From assembly GCF_000732635.1 (NCBI RefSeq), contig NZ_JPMD01000038.1:62001-126000 (forward strand): DNA of 64,000 nucleotides, read 5' to 3'. The DNA comes from Clostridium sulfidigenes. GTDB taxonomy: Bacteria > Bacillota > Clostridia > Clostridiales > Clostridiaceae. Positions 16,003 to 24,809 of this stretch are shown here, piece by piece (position 1 is the stretch's first letter; every line of letters starts with the position of its first letter). Below the pieces are notes generated by a model. That model saw only the letters and a program-made list of their open reading frames with translations. It was not told the DNA's origin and did no database searches. The position numbers and the translations under genes were made by a program.

Positions 16003-17859
16003 CTACTCATTATACCTTAATCTACTCAATAGACTTACTGGTAGTGAAGTTTCTACATTATCATCAAATTTCCTAGAAAGGTTAGCAGGTTGTGAAGTTG
16101 GACTGATAAGTGGTGCTAACTGACCTTGTTGAGAGTAAATTCCTCTGATAGCATCAAAGACTCCTCGCATATCCAGAATACCATAGCCCCAAAATTCATT
16201 GGGATAGACCTCATTGGGTCTTTTTCGAGTTCCTCTAATTAAAAAAGTTTTTATGCTTTCAGAAGATAATATAGGAATGTTTCCTTCAGTGATACTCCAT
16301 TGATAAAAAAGAGCTATAGCACCAGCAAGCACTGCTGTGGCAGCACTAGAACCTGATATAGTAGCTGTAGTGTTATTTAATCCAGTAGTTAATACATTTA
16401 TTCCTCCACAGGTTATTTCAGGTTTTATTTTATTATTTGAGGTAAATCCAACTCCAGAATTTGAACCTATAGTATTAGTATTTTGGTTATAAAATGCAGT
16501 GGTAACAGCTAAATTACTAGTAGAAGGTATAGTGAGAGTTGTAAAGTTGTCTGGATTTAATAGTGCTGTACCAGGTTTAGATAAAGGTCTTTGATCAATC
16601 CAAACATTAAATAAACCATTTACTATATAATCTCCATATAAACTTATATTCCATACACCTGGAGCAATGTTTGAAAAAGTTAAAAATATTAGCTGATTAC
16701 CGGATACAATTTCAGGGAAATAGTAAACTATTCTAGTAGTAGTATTTTCATATAAAAAACTAAGGTTTGCACTTTGACCAATCTTTACAGGAATTCTGGG
16801 AATTACCTGTCCACTAGGAGAAGTTAAACCCAAAGACATTTTGTCTGGGTAGGCACACCATATTGCTATATTTAAATCACCTTGATCTGGATCTACTGAA
16901 AATTCCACAGATTGAGTTTCTCCAGTATTAGCTATATATCCAGAAGCATGAGTTTCAGAACCACCCTGATTACCTGTGCCTAAAGCAAAGGTCACTGTGG
17001 TAGAAAAAGAATAGTAATCAATGAGTTCCTCTAGAGCATTAGTGCCATCGTGAGCGCCTAGGTTGCTGCTAACAGGTAGAAATATAACCATAGGTCGTAG
17101 GTATATAGAACGTTGACGTAAAAGATAAACCATAGCTGTAGCTATATCTGTATTACGATAAACTGGAGTGCTAGGAGTAGATGGAGCTACTGTATCTTCT
17201 ATCTCTTTTATAGGTCTTAGTTTAACAGATATAAAATCACAGTTTGGAGCTGCTCCCTTTATATCTCCATATCCTCTAGCACCGATTATACCTGCACATT
17301 TAGTTCCATGACCATTGGTATCTATCTGTGGAACTATAGAATAGGGATTACCACCTGATTTGCTTAGAGCAATAGCTTCATTTATTTGTTCTTGGGAATA
17401 TACACTACCATAACCGATACCAGATGGTGCAAGTCCAGTGGCATCAGTTTGGTCCCAAATAGATAATATCCTAGAGGTATCGTCTTCTCTAGTAAACTCT
17501 GGATTTAAGTAATCTATACCAGTATCGATGGTGCCTACAATTACACCAGTTCCTGTTAAATCTATAGGATTATCTTCAGAGAATTGAACTATGTTAGAAG
17601 TTTCTAAGGGGGACAGTTGTGTAAGTATAAAGTCATTAGGTGGCTCAATTATATTAACAGTAGGTAAAGATACAATTAAGTTTTCATATCCAATTTCTAC
17701 AAATATAACAGCCATATATGGGGTTAGGATTACAACACTAGCTTGAGGTATTTCAGCAATAGAAGCTACTATATTACCAGTATAGTAAATTATAAAGCTA
17801 TTGTACTGTAAAGGGTTATCTAATTGTTGGGTTACTTCTCTTAAATCTTTTAGATTCAT
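16003..17859 (-). CDS. Csp-type subtilisin-like germination protease, unit B'
   Basis: This 618-residue S8 protease lacks a signal peptide, as Csp proteases do. The triad is intact: Asp in GTIDTGIDYLN, His in DTNGHGTKCAGI, Ser in SGSSAATAV, with the oxyanion Asn in LGTGNQGGS. Csp proteases activate pro-SleC during clostridial spore germination. Residues 1 to about 90 form a prodomain-like segment. It is closely similar throughout to the protein at 19820-21682 (for example YNSFIIYYTG versus YNSYIVYYTG near the N-terminus), so the two are duplicates. It starts 3 nt after its partner's stop, behind GGAGG. Last gene of the four. Confidence 0.9.
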   Translation of the reverse strand: MNLKDLREVTQQLDNPLQYNSFIIYYTGNIVASIAEIPQASVVILTPYMAVIFVEIGYENLIVSLPTVNIIEPPNDFILTQLSPLETSNIVQFSEDNPIDLTGTGVIVGTIDTGIDYLNPEFTREDDTSRILSIWDQTDATGLAPSGIGYGSVYSQEQINEAIALSKSGGNPYSIVPQIDTNGHGTKCAGIIGARGYGDIKGAAPNCDFISVKLRPIKEIEDTVAPSTPSTPVYRNTDIATAMVYLLRQRSIYLRPMVIFLPVSSNLGAHDGTNALEELIDYYSFSTTVTFALGTGNQGGSETHASGYIANTGETQSVEFSVDPDQGDLNIAIWCAYPDKMSLGLTSPSGQVIPRIPVKIGQSANLSFLYENTTTRIVYYFPEIVSGNQLIFLTFSNIAPGVWNISLYGDYIVNGLFNVWIDQRPLSKPGTALLNPDNFTTLTIPSTSNLAVTTAFYNQNTNTIGSNSGVGFTSNNKIKPEITCGGINVLTTGLNNTTATISGSSAATAVLAGAIALFYQWSITEGNIPILSSESIKTFLIRGTRKRPNEVYPNEFWGYGILDMRGVFDAIRGIYSQQGQLAPLISPTSQPANLSRKFDDNVETSLPVSLLSRLRYNE

Positions 17860-17862
17860 GAA

Positions 17863-19749
17863 CTAATCCTCCTTATATATATCATCTATTCTTCTATATA
17901 ATTCTATAGGCATTTTTATAGATGAATTAAGTGGTAAATAATTTTCATAGGAAGAGATATGGTCATTATAATTTCTAGGTAGACTAGATGATCTAAGATT
18001 TTCAAAGGAGCCTAGAAGATTTAGCATACCATAGCCCCATTGAGGGTTTGGATATATATCACCAGATCTTTTACTAGTTCCACGAGTTAAATAGGAAATA
18101 ATAGAAGGACCATATATATTGGGATCATTACCAAGGACTATGCCCCATTCTAGGATAAGAAGTGCAGCACCACAAAGTACAGCTCCAGCTACAGAACCAC
18201 CAGAAATTATATTGGTTTCATTATTTAGCCCTGTAGTTAATGCCGTAACACCACCAGTAGTTAAGTTAGGTTTAATTCTATTATCAGCAGTAAAGCCTCT
18301 ACCAGATTCTACAGCTATAGTATTGTTATTTTGATCGTAGAAAGATGTGGTTATGGCTTTTCTAGCATTGGCAGGAGCTTGTAAAGTTGTGTATGGATTA
18401 GGATTAATTACTCTAGTGGTCAACTGTATAAGAGGTCTTTGGGGTAGCCACATATTATATTGACCATTAACTATATACTCTCCTTTGAGTCTCAGTTGCC
18501 AAAGTCCAGCTTTAGGATTTTGTATAGTTATATATACAGCCTCATTGCCAGTGGAAAATTCGGCACTGGTAAAGGCGATACTAATTACACTTTTTTCAAG
18601 GATAAGAGTGACTTGCTCAAACTTATAGGCTACTAGCTGAGGTTGAACAGGTTCCGCAATTTCACCATTAGGAGAAACTATAGATATAGATATTTTATCA
18701 GGTCTTTGAAGCCATAGCATAAGAACTAAGTTATCTTCATTTAGCCCTACAATAATTTCTATAATTTCTAAGGAGTTGGTCTTTAAAAATCTACCATAGC
18801 CATGGGTTAGACTAGCCCCTTGGTTACCAGTATTAGTAACAAATACAAGGCCTTTTCGTGATGAAAAGAAATCAATATCTTGTTCTATGGAAGATAAACC
18901 TTCGTGTCCACCCCAATTTGTTCCAGTAGATAATAAAACACTCATAGGTTGCAATAAATTTCTATCATTATAATTTATTACAAACCTTACACCTAAATAA
19001 ATATCAATACCTTCAAAAATTGGAGTGCTTCTTCTATTGTTAATTCCAATTAATTTAAGATTACTGTTTTTTGCTTCCTTAAGCTTTACAATTATAAATT
19101 CACATTCAGGAGCGCTTCCGATTATACCATCTAGTCCTCTTGCACCGACTAAACCAGCCATATTTGTACCATGGCCTATTTCATCTCTTGAAGGGACTAT
19201 ATCATAGGGATTACCACCTTCAGCAGAAGCTTGGATAGCCCTATTTATATCATCACGACTATAAATTGTACCAAAAAAGGCTATATCATCATTAGTATTT
19301 GTATTACTTTCAATAGTTTGATCCCATATTGCCGCAATTCTTGTAGTTCCATCTGGATATTGAAATTGTGGATTCAAGTAATCTATACCAGTATCAATAA
19401 TTGCAGCTATTGTGCCTTCTCCTGTAAGGTTTAAAAAAGTTTCTCCATGAAATTGTGTTATGTTAGCAGCATCTACTGGTTGGATAGCTGTAAGAGTATA
19501 TGGAAAGCTAACATCTATAATTAGATTATCTGTTATTCCTGAATACTTGGTAATAAAGTCCATGTAATTACCAGCACGAACCACTACAATATAATCTATT
19601 TCAGAAACTTTAAAGGCACAGGCATAATCTATATCATTAAGGATGCTAACAAGATCCCTATCATATTGAACAAATAGGCTTATATAATCTTCACTAAGAT
19701 AGGCTTCTTTACATGAATCAATTTGTCTAGATGTATTTAAATTATTCAT
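17863..19749 (-). CDS. Csp-type subtilisin-like germination protease, unit A'
   Basis: This 628-residue S8 family protein has Asp in IIDTGIDYLNPQF, His in EIGHGTNMAGL and Ser in ISGGSVAGAV. The last is a clear departure from the usual GTSMAxP, with Gly for Thr and no Pro, but the nucleophile is kept. The oxyanion Asn is in TNTGNQGAS. It is a duplicate of the protein at 21686-23548. The start at ATG 19749 is chosen because the sequence from the GGAGATGTAAGTTT leader aligns with the ATG of the sister gene; a TTG lies 3 nt earlier. A promoter-like signal (19787-19814) lies in the 70-nt gap upstream. Confidence 0.88.
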   Translation of the reverse strand: MNNLNTSRQIDSCKEAYLSEDYISLFVQYDRDLVSILNDIDYACAFKVSEIDYIVVVRAGNYMDFITKYSGITDNLIIDVSFPYTLTAIQPVDAANITQFHGETFLNLTGEGTIAAIIDTGIDYLNPQFQYPDGTTRIAAIWDQTIESNTNTNDDIAFFGTIYSRDDINRAIQASAEGGNPYDIVPSRDEIGHGTNMAGLVGARGLDGIIGSAPECEFIIVKLKEAKNSNLKLIGINNRRSTPIFEGIDIYLGVRFVINYNDRNLLQPMSVLLSTGTNWGGHEGLSSIEQDIDFFSSRKGLVFVTNTGNQGASLTHGYGRFLKTNSLEIIEIIVGLNEDNLVLMLWLQRPDKISISIVSPNGEIAEPVQPQLVAYKFEQVTLILEKSVISIAFTSAEFSTGNEAVYITIQNPKAGLWQLRLKGEYIVNGQYNMWLPQRPLIQLTTRVINPNPYTTLQAPANARKAITTSFYDQNNNTIAVESGRGFTADNRIKPNLTTGGVTALTTGLNNETNIISGGSVAGAVLCGAALLILEWGIVLGNDPNIYGPSIISYLTRGTSKRSGDIYPNPQWGYGMLNLLGSFENLRSSSLPRNYNDHISSYENYLPLNSSIKMPIELYRRIDDIYKED

Positions 19750-19786
19750 CAATAAACTTACATCTCCTAAAACTTGCTTATCTATC

Positions 19787-19814
19787 TATATTATTCTAAA
19801 GGATATAAAGTAGT
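19787..19814 (-). promoter_or_regulatory. Sigma-K-like promoter of the A'-B' csp pair
   Basis: On the minus strand: AC (19814-19813), 17 nt, then AATAATATA (19795-19787). Consensus is AC-N16/17-CATANNNTA, so there is one mismatch. The flanking sequence TGTAACTACTTTA and the GGAGATGTAAGTTT leader are shared with the promoter at 23584-23611. Confidence 0.5.
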
Positions 19815-19819
19815 TACAA

Positions 19820-21682
19820 TTAAAACAAAAACTCCTTGGTAAGGTTTAGTCTTCTAAATAAATCATAAGGGATATATGTTTCAATATTATCATTGCAATA
19901 TCTAGAGAAGCTAATATTTCCTGAAGTTATAGGTGTTGCTAACAAATCTGGATGAGAGTAGATACCCCTAATAGCATCAAAGGTTCCACGGATATCAAGA
20001 ATTCCATAACCCCAAAATTCATTAGGATATGCTTCATTAGGTCTCTTTTTTGTACCTCTAATTAGTAAGGATTTTATATTTTCAGAGGATAACATATTGA
20101 AATTACCATTTGTTACTCCCCATTGATAAATTAAGGATATTGCTCCAGCCAATACTGCAGTAGCGATGCTAGATCCGGATACAGTTGTAGTAGTATTATT
20201 AAGGGAGGTAGTTAATACATTTACACCACCACAAACTAGGTCAGGTTTAATTTTATTATTTGCTGTAAATCCAACTCCAGAATTTAAAGCTATAGCATTA
20301 GTATTTTGATTATAAAATCCAGTAGTAATAGCTAAGTTGCTAGTAGATGGAATTGTAAGAGTCGTGAAGTTGTCAGGATTTAAGAGTTCAGTTCCCGATT
20401 TAGATATAGGCTTTGGATAAATCCAAATATTATATAAGCCATTAACTATATAATCTCCATATAAGTTTAAAGTCCATATGCCAGGAGCAATATCAGGAAA
20501 TTCCAAGTAAATTAATTCGTTACCAGATATGGTTTCAGGGAAGTAGTAAGTTAGAGTAGCAGTATTTTTTTCATACAAAAAATTAAGCACTGCTTTTTTT
20601 CCAAGTTTTACAGCAATCCTTGAAATTACTTGACCACTAGGGGAAGTTATGCCTAAAGAAATTTTATCGGGATAGGAACACCATATACCTAAGTGAAATT
20701 CTCCTTGATTTGGTGCTACGGAAAATTCAATAGAGGCAGTTTCTCCCGTGTTATTTATATAACCAGAGGCATGGGTTCCGGAATTACCTTGGTTACCAGT
20801 GCCTAAAGCAAAGGATACCTTATTACTAAAAGAATAGTAGTCTATAAGTTCTTCAATAACATTAGTACCATCATGAGAGCCTAGGTTACCACTAATGGGT
20901 ATAAATATTACCATAGGAAGTTCATAGATATAATGCTGTTGTATAAGATAAAGTATAGCTGTAGCTATATCACAATTACGATAAACAGGAGTACCATCTT
21001 GGAAAGAATTCATAGCATCGCCTATTTTTCTCCAAGGCCTTAATTTTATACATATAAAATCACAGTTAGGAGCAGCACCTTTAACTTCACCATAACCTCT
21101 AGCACCAATTATACCTGCACATTGAGTACCATGACCATCAGTATCAATTTCAGGAACTATGGAATATGGATCACCACCTTCAGCTTTAAGTGAAATAGCT
21201 GCATTGATTTGTTCTTGCGAATATACAGTACCATAATTGATATTAGATGGACTAGGGCCGTCATTATTTGTTTGATCCCAAATAGATAATATCCTAGAGG
21301 ACCCATCTTCTCTAATAAATTCTCTATTTAAATAGTCTATGCCTGTATCAATGGTACCAACAATGACGCCTGTACCAGTTAAATCCATGGGGATACCTTC
21401 AGAAAATGGAACTATATTAGAAGTCTGTAAAGGCGATATTTGAGAAAGCATGAAGTAATTATCTGGCTCAATTATATTGATATTAGGAATAGAAGTAATT
21501 AAGTTTTCATAGCCAATTTTTACAAATATAACTGCAATATATGGGCTTAAAAATATAACTGTAGCTTGGGAAATGGTGCTAATAGGAGTAATTATATCAC
21601 CAGTATAATAAACAATATAGCTATTATATTGGGATGGATCATCTATTTGCTTAGTTATTTCTCTTAAATCTGACAGATTCAT
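19820..21682 (-). CDS. Csp-type subtilisin-like germination protease, unit B
   Basis: This 620-residue S8 protease without signal peptide has the triad Asp in GTIDTGIDYLN, His in DTDGHGTQCAGI and Ser in SGSSIATAV; the oxyanion Asn is in LGTGNQGNS. As in other Csp proteins there is a long insertion/jelly-roll-like segment between His and Ser (YPDKISLGITSPSGQV...). By homology it would process pro-SleC or a sister Csp at the spore cortex. It begins 3 nt after the upstream gene's stop, with GGAGG inside that gene's end, so the two are translationally linked. Duplicate of the gene at 16003-17859. Confidence 0.9.
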   Translation of the reverse strand: MNLSDLREITKQIDDPSQYNSYIVYYTGDIITPISTISQATVIFLSPYIAVIFVKIGYENLITSIPNINIIEPDNYFMLSQISPLQTSNIVPFSEGIPMDLTGTGVIVGTIDTGIDYLNREFIREDGSSRILSIWDQTNNDGPSPSNINYGTVYSQEQINAAISLKAEGGDPYSIVPEIDTDGHGTQCAGIIGARGYGEVKGAAPNCDFICIKLRPWRKIGDAMNSFQDGTPVYRNCDIATAILYLIQQHYIYELPMVIFIPISGNLGSHDGTNVIEELIDYYSFSNKVSFALGTGNQGNSGTHASGYINNTGETASIEFSVAPNQGEFHLGIWCSYPDKISLGITSPSGQVISRIAVKLGKKAVLNFLYEKNTATLTYYFPETISGNELIYLEFPDIAPGIWTLNLYGDYIVNGLYNIWIYPKPISKSGTELLNPDNFTTLTIPSTSNLAITTGFYNQNTNAIALNSGVGFTANNKIKPDLVCGGVNVLTTSLNNTTTTVSGSSIATAVLAGAISLIYQWGVTNGNFNMLSSENIKSLLIRGTKKRPNEAYPNEFWGYGILDIRGTFDAIRGIYSHPDLLATPITSGNISFSRYCNDNIETYIPYDLFRRLNLTKEFLF

Positions 21683-21685
21683 AAA

Positions 21686-23548
21686 TTATTCCTCCATATC
21701 CATGGTATCATCTATTCTTCTATATAATTCTTTAGGCATATTTATAGAAAATATAGAAGGTAGATGGCTTTTTGTTTTAATATTACACTTATTGTAATTT
21801 CTAAAAAGTGAGGTTGTTCTAAGATTTTCAAAGGAACCTTGAAGATTTAGCATGCCATAACCCCATTCAGGATTTGGATATATGTCTCCAGCTCTTCTAC
21901 TAGTTCCCCTAGTTAAATAAGAAATAATAGTAGGACCATACATATTGGGATCATTTCCTAGTATAATACCCCACTCAAGCATAAGCAGAGTAGCACCACA
22001 TAACACTGCTCCAGCCGCGGAACTGCCAGAAACTACAGCATTTTCATTATTTAAACCAGTAGTTAATACCATGATACCTCCTGTAGCTAAGTTTGGTTTA
22101 ATTCTATTATCGGCAGTATAACCTCGACCGGAATCTACAACTACTGTATTGTTATTTTGATTATAAAAGGCAGTAGTTATAGCTTTTTTAGCATTGCCAG
22201 GAATCTCTATTGTATTATAAGGTGTAGAGCTTATAATTCTAGTAGTTGGTTCTATTAAAGGTCTTTGGGGAAGCCATACATCATATTTACCATTAATTAT
22301 AAAATCACCTTTAAGTCTTAATTGCCAAAGGCCTTCTTTAGGATTTTTAATTGCTATATATACAACTTGATTTCCAGTTGTAAATTCTGAACTTGAAAAT
22401 AGAATACTAATTGTGCTATCTTCAACTACAGAAATAATCTCTTCAAATTCTGTTGCTACTAATTTAGGTTGTATAGGTTGTGAAACTTCTCCGCCAGGAG
22501 AAACTACAGATATAGATATTTTATCAGGTCTTTGAATCCAAAGCATGACAGATAGATTGTTTTCCTTTGGACCTACAATAAATTCTATAATATTCTGTGA
22601 ATTACTTTTAAGGAACCTTCCCTCAGAATGGGTAGCATTAGCTCCTTGATTTCCAGAACAAGTTACAAAGATAAGACCTTTCCTAGAAGAAAAATAATCA
22701 ATATCTTGCTCAATAGAGGTTAACCCTTCATGGCCACCCCAATTAGTTCCTGTAGATAATAATATACTTATTGGTATTAAGGAATTAGAATCTTTATAAT
22801 TCATAACAAATAGCATTGCAAGGTATATATCAAGACCTTCGTAGATAGGTATGTTTTTTCTATCATTGACACCAATTAATTTAAGATTACTGGTTTTAGC
22901 TTCTTTAAGCTTTATAATAAGGAAATTACATTCAGGAGCACTACCGGTTACTCCATCTAAGCCCTTAGCCCCAACCAAACCTGCCATATTTGTACCGTGT
23001 CCTATAACATCTCTTGAAGGAACTATATCATAAGGATTTTCACCTTTATTAAAAGCTTCAATGGCTTTATTAATTTCTTCCCTAGTGTAAAAGGTACCGA
23101 AAAATGTTGCAGGATCATTATTTATTTTATTATTTTCAATGGTTTGATCCCATATACCGATAATTCTTGTGGTTCCATCATTATTTTGAAATTGAGGATT
23201 TAAATAGTCTATACCTGTGTCTATAATTGCAGCTACAGTATTTTTACCCTTAAGATTCAAGAAGGTGTCTCCATGGAAGGGGGCTATAGAAGAAGACTGT
23301 ATTGGTTCTATAGATGACAAAGTGTAGGGATAGCTAACATCTACTCTAAATATTTCTCTGAATTCACCAACTAAATTATGATACTCTTGAGCTAGAACAG
23401 AAACATAGAATATTGTATCAGATATCTTGTAAGCATAAGCATAATCTACATCTTTGAGAATATTAACAAGATCTTTTGTAGACAAAACGAATAGAGTCAC
23501 ATACTCTTCACTTAGATAGGCATCTTTAAATGAACTTACATTATCCAT
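21686..23548 (-). CDS. Csp-type subtilisin-like germination protease, unit A
   Basis: First gene of the four-gene csp cluster, 620 residues. Triad: Asp in IIDTGIDYLNPQF, His in VIGHGTNMAGL, Ser in VSGSSAAGAV; oxyanion Asn in CSGNQGANA. The prodomain (1 to about 95) has the Csp-type opening AYLSEEYVTLFV, nearly the same as the AYLSEDYISLFV of its duplicate at 17863-19749. There is no secretion signal, fitting synthesis in the mother cell and packing into the spore. GGAG lies 13 nt before ATG. A sigma-K-like promoter precedes it (23584-23611). It is divergent from the TtcA-like gene. Confidence 0.9.
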   Translation of the reverse strand: MDNVSSFKDAYLSEEYVTLFVLSTKDLVNILKDVDYAYAYKISDTIFYVSVLAQEYHNLVGEFREIFRVDVSYPYTLSSIEPIQSSSIAPFHGDTFLNLKGKNTVAAIIDTGIDYLNPQFQNNDGTTRIIGIWDQTIENNKINNDPATFFGTFYTREEINKAIEAFNKGENPYDIVPSRDVIGHGTNMAGLVGAKGLDGVTGSAPECNFLIIKLKEAKTSNLKLIGVNDRKNIPIYEGLDIYLAMLFVMNYKDSNSLIPISILLSTGTNWGGHEGLTSIEQDIDYFSSRKGLIFVTCSGNQGANATHSEGRFLKSNSQNIIEFIVGPKENNLSVMLWIQRPDKISISVVSPGGEVSQPIQPKLVATEFEEIISVVEDSTISILFSSSEFTTGNQVVYIAIKNPKEGLWQLRLKGDFIINGKYDVWLPQRPLIEPTTRIISSTPYNTIEIPGNAKKAITTAFYNQNNNTVVVDSGRGYTADNRIKPNLATGGIMVLTTGLNNENAVVSGSSAAGAVLCGATLLMLEWGIILGNDPNMYGPTIISYLTRGTSRRAGDIYPNPEWGYGMLNLQGSFENLRTTSLFRNYNKCNIKTKSHLPSIFSINMPKELYRRIDDTMDMEE

Positions 23549-23583
23549 AAAAAACTTACATCTCCAGAAAATGTTTATCTATT

Positions 23584-23611
23584 TATAGTATTCTATAGTT
23601 CTTAAAGTAGT
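23584..23611 (-). promoter_or_regulatory. Sigma-K-like promoter of the A-B csp pair
   Basis: On the minus strand: AC (23611-23610), 17 nt, then AATACTATA (23592-23584), with one mismatch to CATANNNTA. Confidence 0.5.
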
Positions 23612-23793
23612 TACAGTTAGTATACCTTATCACTATAACTTTTAATTGATTTATGGAGTTAAGAATAAGTGGTGGTATGACAAAAATTTATAAAGGTGCT
23701 ATAATATCAAAGTAAGTTTATAGTATAAAGATATAAATTTAATATTAAAAATATGTAGAGTGCATATATTAAAAAATATACGAGGTGAAATAA

Positions 23794-24669
23794 ATGAGTG
23801 GTGTAGCAGGAGAAGGTTGTGAAATATTAGTCCCTTTTAATGAGAGAAAGCCATTAGAAGAAATAGAAAGAAGTTTAATAAAAAAATATAGAAAATCAGT
23901 ATGGTCTAAGTTTATTAAGGCTATTAGAGAGTACAACCTAGTAGAAGAAGGAGATAAGATAGCTGTTGGAATATCTGGGGGTAAGGATAGTATAATAATG
24001 GCTAAGTTATTTCAAGAGTTAAAACGTCATGGGCAAGTAAATTTTGAATTAGAATTTATTGCTATGGATCCAGGATATCATCCACAGATTAAAGAGCTTT
24101 TATTGGATAATTGTAATTATTTAAATATACCAATACATACCTTTGATTCAAAAATATTTGACATTATAGACGAGATAGCAAAGGATTATCCTTGTTATAT
24201 GTGTGCTAGGATGAGAAGGGGTGCATTATATTCTGAAGCTGAAAGGCTTGGATGCAATAAGCTAGCATTAGGACATCACTTTAATGATGTCATTGAAACT
24301 ACAATGCTTAATGTGCTTTATGGAGGAACTTTTAAAACTATGCTTCCCAAACTTAAAGCAACTAACTTTAAAGGATTAGAGCTTATACGTCCTCTTTATT
24401 ATGTTGAGGAAAGCTACATAGAAAACTTTATACAAAGCAGTGGTATATGGCCTCTTAACTGTGCATGCATGGTAGCAGCAAAGAAGATTGGTAACAAGAG
24501 ACATGAAATAAAGGATATGATAAAAGAAATGAAAAAGAATTTTAAAGATGTGGATAAGTCTATATTTAAGGCTGCTGAAAATGTAAATATGGATGCAATT
24601 TTAGGTTGGCAAAAGGATGGACAAAAACATTCTTTCTTAGAAGAATATGATGGAGAATTTTTAGATTAA
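23794..24669 (+). CDS. TtcA/TtuA-type ATP-dependent tRNA thiolase
   Basis: This 291-residue cytoplasmic PP-loop enzyme has the P-loop GISGGKDSIIMAKLF (about 60-74), a CYMCARMRRG motif (about 132-141) and LGHHFNDVIETT (about 158-169), all standard for TtcA-like tRNA sulfur-transfer enzymes that hold a [4Fe-4S] cluster. The second cysteine motif reads NCACM (CxC) instead of the usual CxxC, so exact assignment to 2-thiocytidine-32 synthesis is uncertain. RBS GAGGTG. It is divergent from the csp cluster and ends at a terminator shared with the convergent pyrophosphatase gene. Confidence 0.85.
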   Translation: MSGVAGEGCEILVPFNERKPLEEIERSLIKKYRKSVWSKFIKAIREYNLVEEGDKIAVGISGGKDSIIMAKLFQELKRHGQVNFELEFIAMDPGYHPQIKELLLDNCNYLNIPIHTFDSKIFDIIDEIAKDYPCYMCARMRRGALYSEAERLGCNKLALGHHFNDVIETTMLNVLYGGTFKTMLPKLKATNFKGLELIRPLYYVEESYIENFIQSSGIWPLNCACMVAAKKIGNKRHEIKDMIKEMKKNFKDVDKSIFKAAENVNMDAILGWQKDGQKHSFLEEYDGEFLD

Positions 24670-24742
24670 AAATTAAGGTGATTAATTGATTTACTAAAAG
24701 ATTACATAGTAATTACATGTGAGATAAATACTATATAAAAGG

Positions 24743-24785
24743 AAACCTCTTATTTTAGAATTACAATTCTAGAATAAGAGGTTTA
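24743..24785. terminator. Bidirectional terminator
   Basis: AAACCTCTTATT.TAGAATT pairs with AATTCTAGAATAAGAGGTTT between convergent genes. Confidence 0.85.
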
Positions 24786-24809
24786 ATATTTTAACTTATA
24801 ATTAGATTT

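Noticed and set aside
17863-23548. Plus-strand ORFs lying opposite the csp genes
   Set aside because: They are antisense shadows of conserved protease genes and have no ribosome binding sites.
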